Source: Auanema rhodensis | Taxonomy: Eukaryota > Nematoda > Chromadorea > Rhabditida > Rhabditidae | Reading direction: 5' to 3' | Assembly (NCBI GenBank): GCA_964057225.1 | Contig: OZ059898.1 | Coordinates: forward strand, 11,160,001 to 11,224,000 | Length of the DNA: 64,000 nucleotides | Shown: piece after piece, positions 50,001 to 62,200 of the stretch | How the letters are laid out: every line of letters begins with the position of its first letter | How positions within the stretch are numbered: position 1 is the stretch's first letter | Made by a program: the position numbers and the translations under genes | Notes under the pieces: model-generated | The model's input: only the letters and a program-made list of their open reading frames with translations | What the model was told of the DNA's origin: nothing | The model's database searches: none

Positions 50001-53000
50001 ACAAAGCTCAACAAATTTAAGATATCTTCATCTTAGAGAAGCTCATGTTGAAGATGCTGGACGGTACAAAAAAGAAAAATTCGAGTATAAAAACTTTAAT
50101 TTTCAGTTATACTTGCATTGCTACGAATAGAGCTGGCGAACAGAGAACAAGCACTCAACTTCATGTTCTGGGTAATTTTTAAGTTTTAATTTATTAAAAA
50201 TTCTTTGATATTTATAAGTAAAGAAAAAAATTGATTTACATTGCTTTCAGTTATTCCAATGATCGAAGATGGTGAAAGAATAATACAAGTTAAAGAAGGA
50301 AATGATATGAGTATTGACTGTAATGCTAATGGAATTCCTGCTCCAACTATCAGTTGGAAAAAAGATGGACAAATTCTTGAAGGTAAAATTATTAATATGA
50401 AAATATGAAACAAAATGGTTTTCATAGGCAAGGAAATCTCAAGACTTGTTGTTCCTGCTGTTGATCTAAGTGATGGTGGAAGATATACATGCATTGCGAA
50501 AAATGAAGCTGGACAAGCTCAAACTGATTTTGCTGTTGATGTTTTCAGCAAACCAAAATTCAAGGAAACTAGTCGTGATATCAAAGTATGTTTTAAGTGT
50601 GTTAATTAAATATCATGCAATTAATCAGGTGATTGATGGAGAACGAGCACGTATTGAATGTAAAGTGGAAGGACATCCAACACCAACTATTACGTAAGCT
50701 TCACAATGTGGATAAAATGTTTTATTTTTCTTAGATGGTTGCGCGGTGGGCGTCCAATTGAAGATATGTCGAATTTGATTTTATCCCCACGTGGAGAAAC
50801 TCTGATGATTCTTAAAGCTCGTCGTGCTGACGCTGGATCTTATTCATGTGTAGCTAAGAACGGAGCAGGAGAATCAGAAGCTGACTTCACGGTAAAATTA
50901 TAGGAAAAATCATCGTTTGCAACAAAATGTGAATTATTTGTTCAGGTTTCTGTCTTTACTGCTCCCCACATTGATGAATCAATCGATCAAAATCCAAGAG
51001 TTGTTCAAGGAAAACCATTAATGTTCACATGTCCAGTGTTAGGAAATCCGTTACCTAAGGCATCATTCAACTTTATTCAATTTTTCATTTTTTTTCCATA
51101 TTCAGGTTGAATGGCGTAAAGATGGACTACCATTGTCTTCAGATTCACGAATTGAAGTGGTTGATGGCAGACATCTTAAGATTAATGAAGCTACCGTATG
51201 TACTTCTATGATTCCTAAACTTACTTCTTTCTAAACGTTTTAACATTTTTTGATTTATAATCATGATAATCCATTTGGATATTTGGTAGATTTTCGTATA
51301 TTTTATATTTAAAGACTGATGACGAAGGTCGTTATACATGTCATGCAACTAACGAAGCAGGCTCATTAGACACACATTTCAAACCAGAAGTCATAGGTTA
51401 GTTAACTATTCATATAATTACCATCTTACATAAATATCTAATATATATTCTTAATATTTAATTTTGAACTTATTCGTTTCTGAATTATCTATTATACCAT
51501 TTATTATAGCTCCACCAAAGTTCCAACGTGAAGGAGAATCTGTTTATGAAGTTATTGAGCATGATTCTATAACATTAGATTGTGCAGTTTCAACAGATCC
51601 AAAACCTGAAATTAATTGGTATCGTGGAGATCAGCCATTATATTTGACAGAAAATATGGTTATTTCACCTGATGGAATGGTAGAAGCAATCATATCTTTG
51701 AGTGAATATACTAAGATTTTCTTTTCAGCAGTTAACTATAAGATCTGCTTCTCTTGGTGACGGTGGTAAATATATGTGTAAAGCAAGCAATGAGGCTGGA
51801 TCATCTGATAATGATTTGATTCTCAAGGTATGTGAAGACATTTAATATCAAAGACATATATTCAACTTATTAAAGGTTTTGATTCCACCAAAGATTGATA
51901 AATCCAATATTATTGGTAATCCATTAGCAATTGTTGAACGTGGAATCATACTTGAATGTCCTGTTTCTGGAATTCCCCAGCCTGTAGTATCTTGGACTAA
52001 AGATGGTGTGCCAATTGATCTTAGTGATAGCCGTATTGTTCTTACCCAGGTATTTTATTTATTTTAAAATTTAATTATATATAGTTATACTTTATAGAAT
52101 AATCAAACATTTGGAATTGAAGGAGTTAAAGTTTCCGATCAAGCTCGCTACACTTGTGTTGCTACAAACAAAGGAGGAACTGTTGAACAAGATTTCAATC
52201 TCGAAGTTTTATGTAAATTTTCGTTGGTTTTTTCAATGAGGTTATCAAAAAAATTTGCAGCTCCTCCTGTCATGGATTACAGTGAACAACAAATGATAAC
52301 TAAGCGAGAAAATGATTCCTTAGTTATCAACTGTCCTGTTCGTCCAAGTACTGATCCAGGATCACCTATCTCTGATGTATCTTGGGTTAAGGATGGACGT
52401 CCCCTTGATCCGGAGACATCTATAACCACCAAAGTATATAAATAAAAAATTTTCATTTTCACACTATTTCTAACTATTTGATTATAGTTCTCAGCTGATG
52501 GGAGAAGACTTTCAATCGATCATTCACAACTTACTGATGCTGGAACATATACATGTGTGGCTTCTAACCGAGCTGGAGAAACGACTATGGACTTCCAAGT
52601 GGAAATTCTCTGTATGAATCTTGCTACCGACAAGTGCCGTGAATTAGAATATGCTCACATAAACAAAAAACGTGCTGATTATAATCGACGACAAACTGAA
52701 CGTGAACTTCAAACGAGATCACGACAGTCGTTGAATCAGCGAGCTTTATCACATACGTCGTCCTCGCCCCTGTCAATAACAACGCAATCTAACTCTAATC
52801 CTAATCCTGATGACGTTCCAACTGCTTCTTCCAGACCATTAAATTCATTACCTCACTTATCAGTGTCTTCCATTTCGCAACATTCCAATTCTTTATCAAA
52901 TTCCTCTTCTCAATCTGATCTTTCGCATATTCCCAATTCCACTATTTTTGATGCTGATACTCAAACCACATATCCAGATGTTCAATTTATATATGAACAA

Positions 53001-56000
53001 TATCGCCGTCGTTATGATGAGGAACGTGCTCGATATGAAGAACATCTGCGTAGACGTCATGAGGAACAGCGACGTCGTGAGCAAGAGCATCAACGACGTC
53101 TTCAACGGCATCGAATGGAAGAAGAGCGTCGCCATGCCTTCTATCAACAACAGATAGAAGAACAACAGCGCCGCCGCCTTGAAGACGAGAAATTAGCTCA
53201 AATGATTCGTCAGAATCGTCGTCTTCAGCAAAATTTACATTTGATGACCAACAAAGAATTGGATACACTTGTTCCATCGGATGTAGACATGATGAAAATA
53301 TCAGAAGATGTTACCTCATCACCTGAATCTCAAGCTCTCGCTCAACGCTGGTTAAAAACTCGTTTTGATGTCGTAGATCTTCGTCCATCAGAGCGAGTTA
53401 AAAAAGTTCGTTCATTGCGTATTCGAGCAGCTCCAGACGTTCGGAAACGTCGACGTCATCATCCTTGTCGTCCTATAAAATGTCGTTTTCGAGCAATTCA
53501 CTTGAGAACTTAGCTTTTTGAAAACTTTTTTTTGAATTTTTTATATATTTTGAGATGAAACTACTTGTAAATAGGAGAACAGAAGTTTTTTTTTAATCAA
53601 AGTTAATGCATTCCATATTTCAGAGCAATACATATCTGGCTTTGTCTTTGAAAATTCATGTTTTTACTATATCATATATGTGTCTTATTAATGTTTTCCA
53701 AGTTTGCTTCTAATTTACAGTGTGTTATGTGTATCTAACTTGTTTTAAAAATTAATAAATGTTTATTTTACTAATCAAAAGCATGTTATATGTTTCTTAC
53801 TCATAACTTCATTTTTTTTTTTGAAAAAAATGTTATTTTCAGTTCGTATTCAAAAAATTTAATTATTCTTCGCTTTATAGCTCCTCCACTCATTGATACA
53901 TCTCGAGCAGAAGCTAAGCCATCTGTTGTCGAGGGGCATCCCGTTCTTCTTAATTGTCCAGTTAGTGGTCATCCTTTCCCATCTCTGAAATGGCTGAAAG
54001 ATGGATCTAACGTTGAAAGTACAATAAAACAATATCTTCAATTTATTAATTCATATTGTTTTAGATAATGATCAAATTCAAATAACTGAAAATGGACAAA
54101 CTCTTGAGATTCTTGATGCTCGTAAAATACACAGTGGTCGATGGGTATGTATTGCTGAAAATGATGCTGGTGTTAAAGAATTAGAAATTGATTTGGATGT
54201 TTGGAGTACGAACAAACAAAGTATTTTATTCATTAAGTGTTTTTAATTTTAGCTGCTCCAACTGTCTCAGTTACATCAGATTCTCCCATCAAGGCAATAG
54301 GTGATACTGTTACTCTTTTCTGTACTGTTACTGGAAATCCAAATCCAAGCATTTCCTGGAATAAGGCAGGGCAACCAATCATTAACAGTCCTGAAGGAGC
54401 TCGTATATCGCTCAAGGTTTAATAAATTTTTGAAAAATGATAAAAGTTATTTTATTATTGCTTCAGGGAACTCGACTCGATATTCCACATTTAACAAAAG
54501 AAGATGTTGGAGATTATACATGTTTTGCTCAGAATGATGCAGGAACAGCTGAAGCTAGTATTCATGTTGATGTTTTGGGTACCTCACAATACATTTCAAT
54601 CAAAATTTTGAATCATTTCAGTTCCTCCTATTATTAGCAGGGATAATGTTGATATGTCACCTCGATTACCTGCAGGCCAAACTCTTACTTTGGTTTGTGA
54701 TGCTAGTGGTAAACCGCCACCAAAGCATGTCTGGTATAATAAACAAACATTTCATAACATGAAAATTGAAATTAAATCATTTTAGGTATGTGAATGATAC
54801 TGAAATTACTCATGATATGGAGGGAATTACATTGGGAACAAATGGAAAATATATTCAAGTCTGTTATTTAAAGTTTAGAACAAAGTTACAGCATTTTCTA
54901 CAGATTAACAATGTTACTCTACAAGATAAGGGAGTATATTCCTGCGTTTCTTCTAATGTAGCTGGAAATGATTCTTTGATTTTCAATGTGGATGTAGTTC
55001 GTAAGTTTTCAATCTTTATAGTTGGATCATTCAAACAATACAGAGGCACCTATAATTTCTAATGGAGGAGCTCAACAAGTTATTGAGGGTGAGCTGGCTA
55101 AAATTGAATGTTTAGCTGAAGGACATCCTGAGCCTCAGGTTTGAGCGAATTTTTGATGCTTATATATCGTTTTCATGAATCTGTAGATATCTTGGCTTCG
55201 CAACGGTATTCGAGTTGAAACCGGAGTTCAAGGGCTTCGTTATACTGCTACCGGAAAAGTTTTAAATGTATTTGAAGCTCGTAGCTCTGATTCTGGTATT
55301 TATGTTTGTGCTGCTACCAATGAAGCTGGAACTGCTCAACAAGCATATACATTAGAAGTTCTTGGTAGATTATTAGACTTGTTAACGAAGAACGATTATA
55401 CTTAAATGTTTATTTTTAGTTTCTCCAAAGATTATTACCGTATCTCCAACTGAATCAAACATTGCTGTTGGCACTTCATTCTCATTGAAATGCGGTGTCC
55501 GCGGATATCCTGAACCACAAATTACTTGGACAGAGAATGAAGAAGTTATAAACAACAAAGATGGATATACTATTGGTAAGATGACGACACTTTTTTTTTA
55601 ATTAATTCAGCAAAAAAAACAATTTTATAACAAAAGTTCACAAAAATTAAATTTTTTTTTGTGATGGTCACAGATTATATAGTTATAATATACACTTATA
55701 CAAAGTTTTTAATTTAAATATTACATGATCAATTCAATGTTTCTCGAAAATATATTTTTCATTATAATTTTTTCAAACGTTTTAATATTTTGGAATGATT
55801 TCTCTCACTATTTTCTTACGAACAAGTCAGAGAACCTTTTTATTAAAAATACTTGACTAGTTATTAGGATTATATTATTTTAGATGATGATGGAACCTTG
55901 CATGTTGATATGGCTCAAGGCAGAGATTTGCACTACAGGTGTATTGCTGAAAATGATGCTGGAAAAACTGATATTGAATATAGCATTAACACAATCAGTA

Positions 56001-59000
56001 AGAATTCTTATGCATTTCCAACGTTTGGAACATGTTTTTAGGCGCTCCTGTTGCAACCGGAGATGGTGAGACAGCTCAAAATGCTACAGAAGGCAATCCT
56101 GCCACAATACGCTGTAACATTGATGGAGACATGCCGCAGATATCTTGGCAGAAGGTTACTACTTTTCAGAATTTTTTTGTTTTGCTGTTATTTCGATAGA
56201 AACTCTAAACAACTGGAATTATTTCAGAGTGGAATGGCTGTTTTGCCATCAACCACTATCGACTTCAGTGAAGATCGTATGGAATTGCTGTTAAAGTCTG
56301 TTCGATTAAGCGATGAAGGTGTTTACATCTGCACAGCCATTAACTCCGCCGGAAATGCAACTCATAAAACAATTCTATATGTTGGAGGTACGAGTTTATC
56401 AGGATTGATTAAAGTGAAAAAATGGTTTGAATTGGCTAATAATCACTTTAATCATTTGAACAATGTAGATCTAAATTATAGAAAGAAAAAAGAGATTGGG
56501 AAAGAAATATGTATGTGTATGTAGTGGGTACGAGGACATGGATGTAGAAAATAAATTTGAATTTAAAAGCTAGAATAGACTATTTACGTCAATTCTATAT
56601 AAGTTGAAGCTTTTGGATTACAACTTTGTAAAATCTGTATTGCACAAAACTTGAAACATTAACAATATCAGATAAGACAATGAGCTTTTTTAACATAAAC
56701 GTTCATGAGGAATTAAAATATTATTGAAATGTTAGTTTCCTTTCGAGACCAAGTATATTCCTGTTAGCTAATCATATTCATAGTACTCATCCATTATTCC
56801 CTGAAATATTTTAATAATAAGAAGTATAACTTAAGTTTTAGCAAGGCAAGCACGTCAACCTAGTTTCTAATCTTGCATATTAAATGAAAAGATTTATCTC
56901 GACACACCTTGTTTGGCAGAAATTTTTTCCGAAAAACTCGCAAAAAATTTTTAAATACTTTGGGATCCATCTGTTCGTCTTCAGAATTCTAAAATAAAAG
57001 AAATTAGTTTTTTGGTATAAAACTATGCTGTTACTTCTGAATTATACAGATCGTTCATTATTTCATCAGGATTGAGTCCTTAAAAAAATAAATTCTTGCA
57101 TAGTTTCAACAAATATATGAGAACTTACGGAAAGCCGATGTCACGTAAAAAACACTAAGTGTTAATAAAACTAGTGAAACTAGAAACGACTTCATCAATC
57201 TCCCTGAAATCTGAGGGCATTTAGTCAACAGTAAACACAAAAGACACAACATCTCAAACGGAATCGTCAAGAAATAAATACGAATATGGGAAAAATCTTT
57301 AGCGAGAGAGAGTGATAATTTGAGAGATAGAGAGAACAGGGGGATGAAAGAGAAGAACTGGGAAATCGAGAGAAATGGAATGGAAGGGATAAGACAATTT
57401 TTGCTAGAGAAGGGTTTGAATTGTGTAGTGAAATGAAATGAAACGATGTAATATGTGATCATGATGAGTTTGAAACGAAGAATAAATATGGAAATATGTC
57501 GGTTCGCAAGCTTTTGATAGAAATATTTTTCAATACAGCTAATTACATGGAAAAAATGTAACAATTGTGAAAATTAAATCGAAAAATGACAATTATATCC
57601 AATTTAAAAAGAATTTTTTTATTGAACTGTAAATTGAATATTAAATATAAATAGAAGAGCAAAATTAGTAAGGTATAGATGACGGAACATAGGGAGAATG
57701 AGATAGGGGAGGAGGAGAATGAAAGGACGTCAGGATAGGATGATGTAACTTGAAAGGCACACATTATGTTTTGGAAAACAATAGTAAAATCTTGAATAAA
57801 ATTTGAAGAAACAAAAATGATACTAGTTTTATATAGTAGAAAAATGATAAAAACGTTGTTCAAATCAGTTTTTTAAATTATATTTTCAGTACCACCCAGA
57901 ATATCTGATGGATCTCCTAAAGTAACATTTAAAAATGGAGAAGCTGCTACATTATGGTAATCTGAAACTGCTTTTAGTAGACATTTTTAATAAATTCACG
58001 GAAAAATAGAACAGAAAATCAAAATAAAATTAGAGAAACACTTTTTTTAAATCATGTTTTTAGGTGTGAAGCTGTCGGTGTGCCTACTCCCAATATAACA
58101 TGGTGGAAAGGTGACACGATGCTCAACAACAGTAAGTTATTTCCAACATTTTTCTCAAATTTGTAAAAAGTTAAAATGCATTCTTACATTGAATGTACTT
58201 ATAAATTTCAATTATTTTATGAAAATTGGTGTGCAGATGGTAATAGAAATTAGTGTTTTTGAACTTAAAGATTTGCTTTCTTCTAATTTACAACGTGCTG
58301 CAAAAAACTTCAAAAAAGTTATATTAGATGCACAATTTGATTCAAATTCGTTTTTCCCAGTCAAAATATAAATAAATGATAATTAATTGTTAAACATAAT
58401 TCAACTATATATTTTAGCTGGTATTGATGATCATAGTAATTCACCAAAAAAATCAGCAATCTTCAATGCTGTGTCAATTGATGATGCTGGAATATATACT
58501 TGTAAAGTGGATAATTGGGCCGGAACAACAGAAAAAGATTTCGATCTGATCGTGCTGAGTAAGTTTGAATATAGCAACATCTGAAGCATTTGAAAGAAGG
58601 TTGGGTCTCGAACATAAAAGAGGATGGCGCATTTGAGTATGAAATCAAAAAGGGAAACACATAACGAGAAGAGATTAAGTGAAAGCGTAGCTTGCTAACT
58701 AACTAACCGAATCGAGATATATTAGAAAACGTTAGATGAAAGTCGAAAACTATTTTTATTCCTATTGGTGTATAGTTTGCATAAATTAATAAAAAATGAC
58801 CTTAAAGTAAAATAACACACATATACTATGATGATATATCATTTGAATATGTGTAGGATGTTCTAGTGAAGCACAAAGTAATTAGTTGTGTATTTGATTG
58901 AGAAGTATCCGAGAATGCAATTGTTTTTCAATTTTTTTCTATTGATAGTTTCGTTGGAGGAAGAAAAAATGAATGATGTGAATTTTTAAGTGGTTGCCAA

Positions 59001-59207
59001 CTTTTTTTTTGTGATTAAAAATGGAGAGGGGGAGATAAAGATGTAGTGATACGAAGAGAGAATTGAGCAATAGCATAACGATAAACTTGAAATAAAAAAA
59101 TAATTTTTTTTTATTATTATGTGTAATAGTCATCCAGTCTCTATTTAACTACACTGAGCATATTATAGTAAATATAATATAATATATACATATCTATATA
59201 TATATAT

Positions 59208-59250
<43 letters not shown>

Positions 59251-62200
59251 TGTGTACACATGGATATTTCCTGAAGTTTTTTTCTGTGTTGATTGAAAAT
59301 AATTTCAAAATTTTAACAATTATAAAAAAATACTAAGACTAATAATGTTAGAAAGAAGAAAACTAAATGAAGATAAGGCAACTAGAAGGCTTCGTTAGAA
59401 CATATTCTTCATTTTGTCCAGGAAAAACAAGCATTTGATCGGTCAAAAGCCTTTAGTAGTAACCGGGTCTCTTTAAAAAATAACCAAACTAATATCCAAA
59501 GGTCAATATTAGATTTCATTTCCGCAGGATATTCGTATATTGCTTACATGTAAAGATACAAGTTTTCAACAAAATTAAAAAATAATTGGTATTATTCTTC
59601 GTCTTCATTTCACTATTTCTTGAAAATACGATGTTTTTTTCTTAAACAGGTTTAACCAATTAATTCCAGCTCAGCCGCAAATATTCCCAGAGCGTGAAAA
59701 TGTGACCACAAATCCACGCCAGGAAGTAATTCTTCGCTGCAATGCTACGGGAAATCCTGAACCAGTTGTTACTTGGATTAAAGCGCCAAATGAGCCAATA
59801 GAAGTTTCACAAAGTAGTTTTCCTCATTATTTCTGCGTGAGAACTTAATTTTCTATGCAGAATATCAATTACTGGGAACATCCTTAGCCATTCGTAATGT
59901 ATTGCCTGAAGATGAAGGATTCTATCACTGCATAGCAAAAAGCGATGCTGGTCAAAAGATAGGATATCGTCATCTTGTTGTTAACAGTAAGCATTAAAGA
60001 TTATCAAGAATGAAAACAAAATTTACTTTAATTTTCTGCAGAAGTCGATCATGAACAGAAAGTGATTTGGATGGATTGTGATGAGAATAATATGCCAATC
60101 AAGAGTTCTTATGTGCAGAGTCGAGGCGATGTTCCTGATGATAAAACTGAGTTTTTACCGTGGGGAGAAATCCCGGTATGTTTATAAAGTTGTACTCAAG
60201 AACATAGCTTGTGGACTTGTCATACACATGCTTGCATACTTTGTGATACATACGATATTTTATATTATATATTAAACAAATAACTTTTTCTAGGACACGT
60301 CATTGGAAGGCACTAATGTCACTATTCGATGTATTCCTGGTCCTCGGCAGATTTCACAACGAAAAGTTTGTTGTTTCCAATTTCGCGAAAGAATTAGGTA
60401 TACATTTAGGTTGGCTTACAAGTTCCTCCAAAGTTTGTGATTACCCCACAGCCTAACAAAGCTTCTCTGGGTTCCCTCGTTGAGCTCACTTGCAGGTTCG
60501 GAATCGTTTGAATAACAGTTACCTAAAATATGTTCCAGTGCTGCGGGCCCGCCAATTCCAACAATATTCTGGACAAAAGATGGGGATTTAGTTCCTGGAA
60601 AAGAACCTGAAAGTCAGCTTAGTCGTCTTGTAATCCACTTGGTGAATGAGACAGCTGCCGGAAAGTATGCATGTCATGCTCGAAATGGTGTCGGAATCGT
60701 TTCCGTAAGAGTGGAAGAAGCAAAATTTGTCTTCATGATCTTCTTCTAGGCTGAAGCTCTTGTCGAAATTGACTTGAATATTGATGCTACGCCCTCACCA
60801 ACAACATCACAAACACGTAAAGTAGCCGTATTGACATGTTATGAACGTGGCGTTCCTTTTACAAGAGGAGTGTCATGGGAGTTCCATTCTTCACCAATTG
60901 ATCGCCGATTACGTGGGCACAATTTTATGAATAACGGAAGCTTAGTTATATATGATAGAACTCCAACGGTACTTTAACTTAATTGAGCAAAACCATTAAT
61001 ATCGTACCTTTCAGCCAGAGGATCTTAAAGGATATTCTTGTAAAGTCCGTAATCGTAGACGTCTCCACTCTGTTGACTTGGTAACTTTTCGTTTTGACAA
61101 TTTCTGAAACAGAAGATATAATTCTAGGTTGAAGTCGAAGAAACAGCTCCTGTTGTTGAAACCAACCCGTCTACCGTACAAGTTCCAACAAGCGGTCAAA
61201 TTTCATTGCAATGTCACTTGTCTTCCAATCCTCTTGTTACCCATGTTGAATGGACTCGAAATGATCAGCTTGTTCATACTGATGAGATCACACATGTTAT
61301 GGTACTGACTTACTTTACAAATAATTCATTATTTTCATATGATTTTCAGCCAAATAACTCCCTAATAATCTCAGAAATAGAAGATTATGACAAGGGAGTT
61401 TATAAATGTGTTGCCAGTAATTCTCTTGGAAAAGCATTTGATAGTGTTGAAGTTGTTATAGATGGTATGTGTTAACGCTGATATAGTCATGTTACTATAC
61501 TCGCTCCAACTCATCGTTTTTCTAAAATTTGTTTCTTTTGTTAGAGCCCTTACTCACTTTTCTGTTTCAAAATAAGTTATTCACATAGTCTTTGGATAGA
61601 AAATAGAATTGCATGTATGTAATAAATTGTTTTAGATGGCAGCACAACTACAATTGGATATATTGATGAAGTAATAGAAAACTCACAAACCTCAACAGGT
61701 AGAATAGAAGAAAAATACGTATTTACTAACTACTGATTTAGATATAGCTTCATCGACATCTACAACAACCTCATCATCAAGCACAACAACGACAACGTCA
61801 ACTACTACAACTACAACTACAACTACAGCACCAAAGACAACGTCTACTACCACGACGACTACCTCCACAACTACTGCTGTTCCAACTACTACAGCAACGC
61901 CCATAACAACAACTTCCATAAGCATTGAACCAACCAATAGTTCTCAGGAATATGAAGAAGAGTATGAAGAAATAGAAGGTAGCGGATATGACGATGTAAG
62001 GATGCCTGAAGTCAGTGTTTCTATTCAACAAGAGAGCATATGTCCAGCTGGATACACAAGTATCAACGGGTTATGTACTGGTACGAACAAAAATTAACAC
62101 ATAAGACTAAACGATTATTCAGGAGCTAATCCAAATGGAACTAACCTTAAAGCCATTCCATACATTACAAATGATAGATGCCCAGAAGGCTTCTTTTTAC

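Larger units (their letters stand above)
53881..61464 (+). other. him-4: hemicentin Ig modules 37-47
   Basis: Exons: 53881-54018, 54065-54205, 54253-54416, 54467-54578, 54622-54733, 54786-54858, 54904-55000, 55044-55138, 55187-55364, 55420-55575, 55884-55997, 56042-56154, 56228-56387, 57890-57956, 58064-58131, 58418-58558, 59670-59813, 59861-59986, 60042-60175, 60294-60365, 60410-60495, 60539-60704, 60750-60968, 61015-61080, 61128-61301, 61350-61464. Most modules follow the I-set pattern. The segment in 60042-60365 has few Ig landmarks and may be a degenerate module that would bring the total to 48. Confidence 0.88.

Noticed and set aside
61692-62031. Val-rich minus-strand frame
   Set aside because: Antisense of the Thr-rich linker codons (ACA/ACT) of hemicentin.
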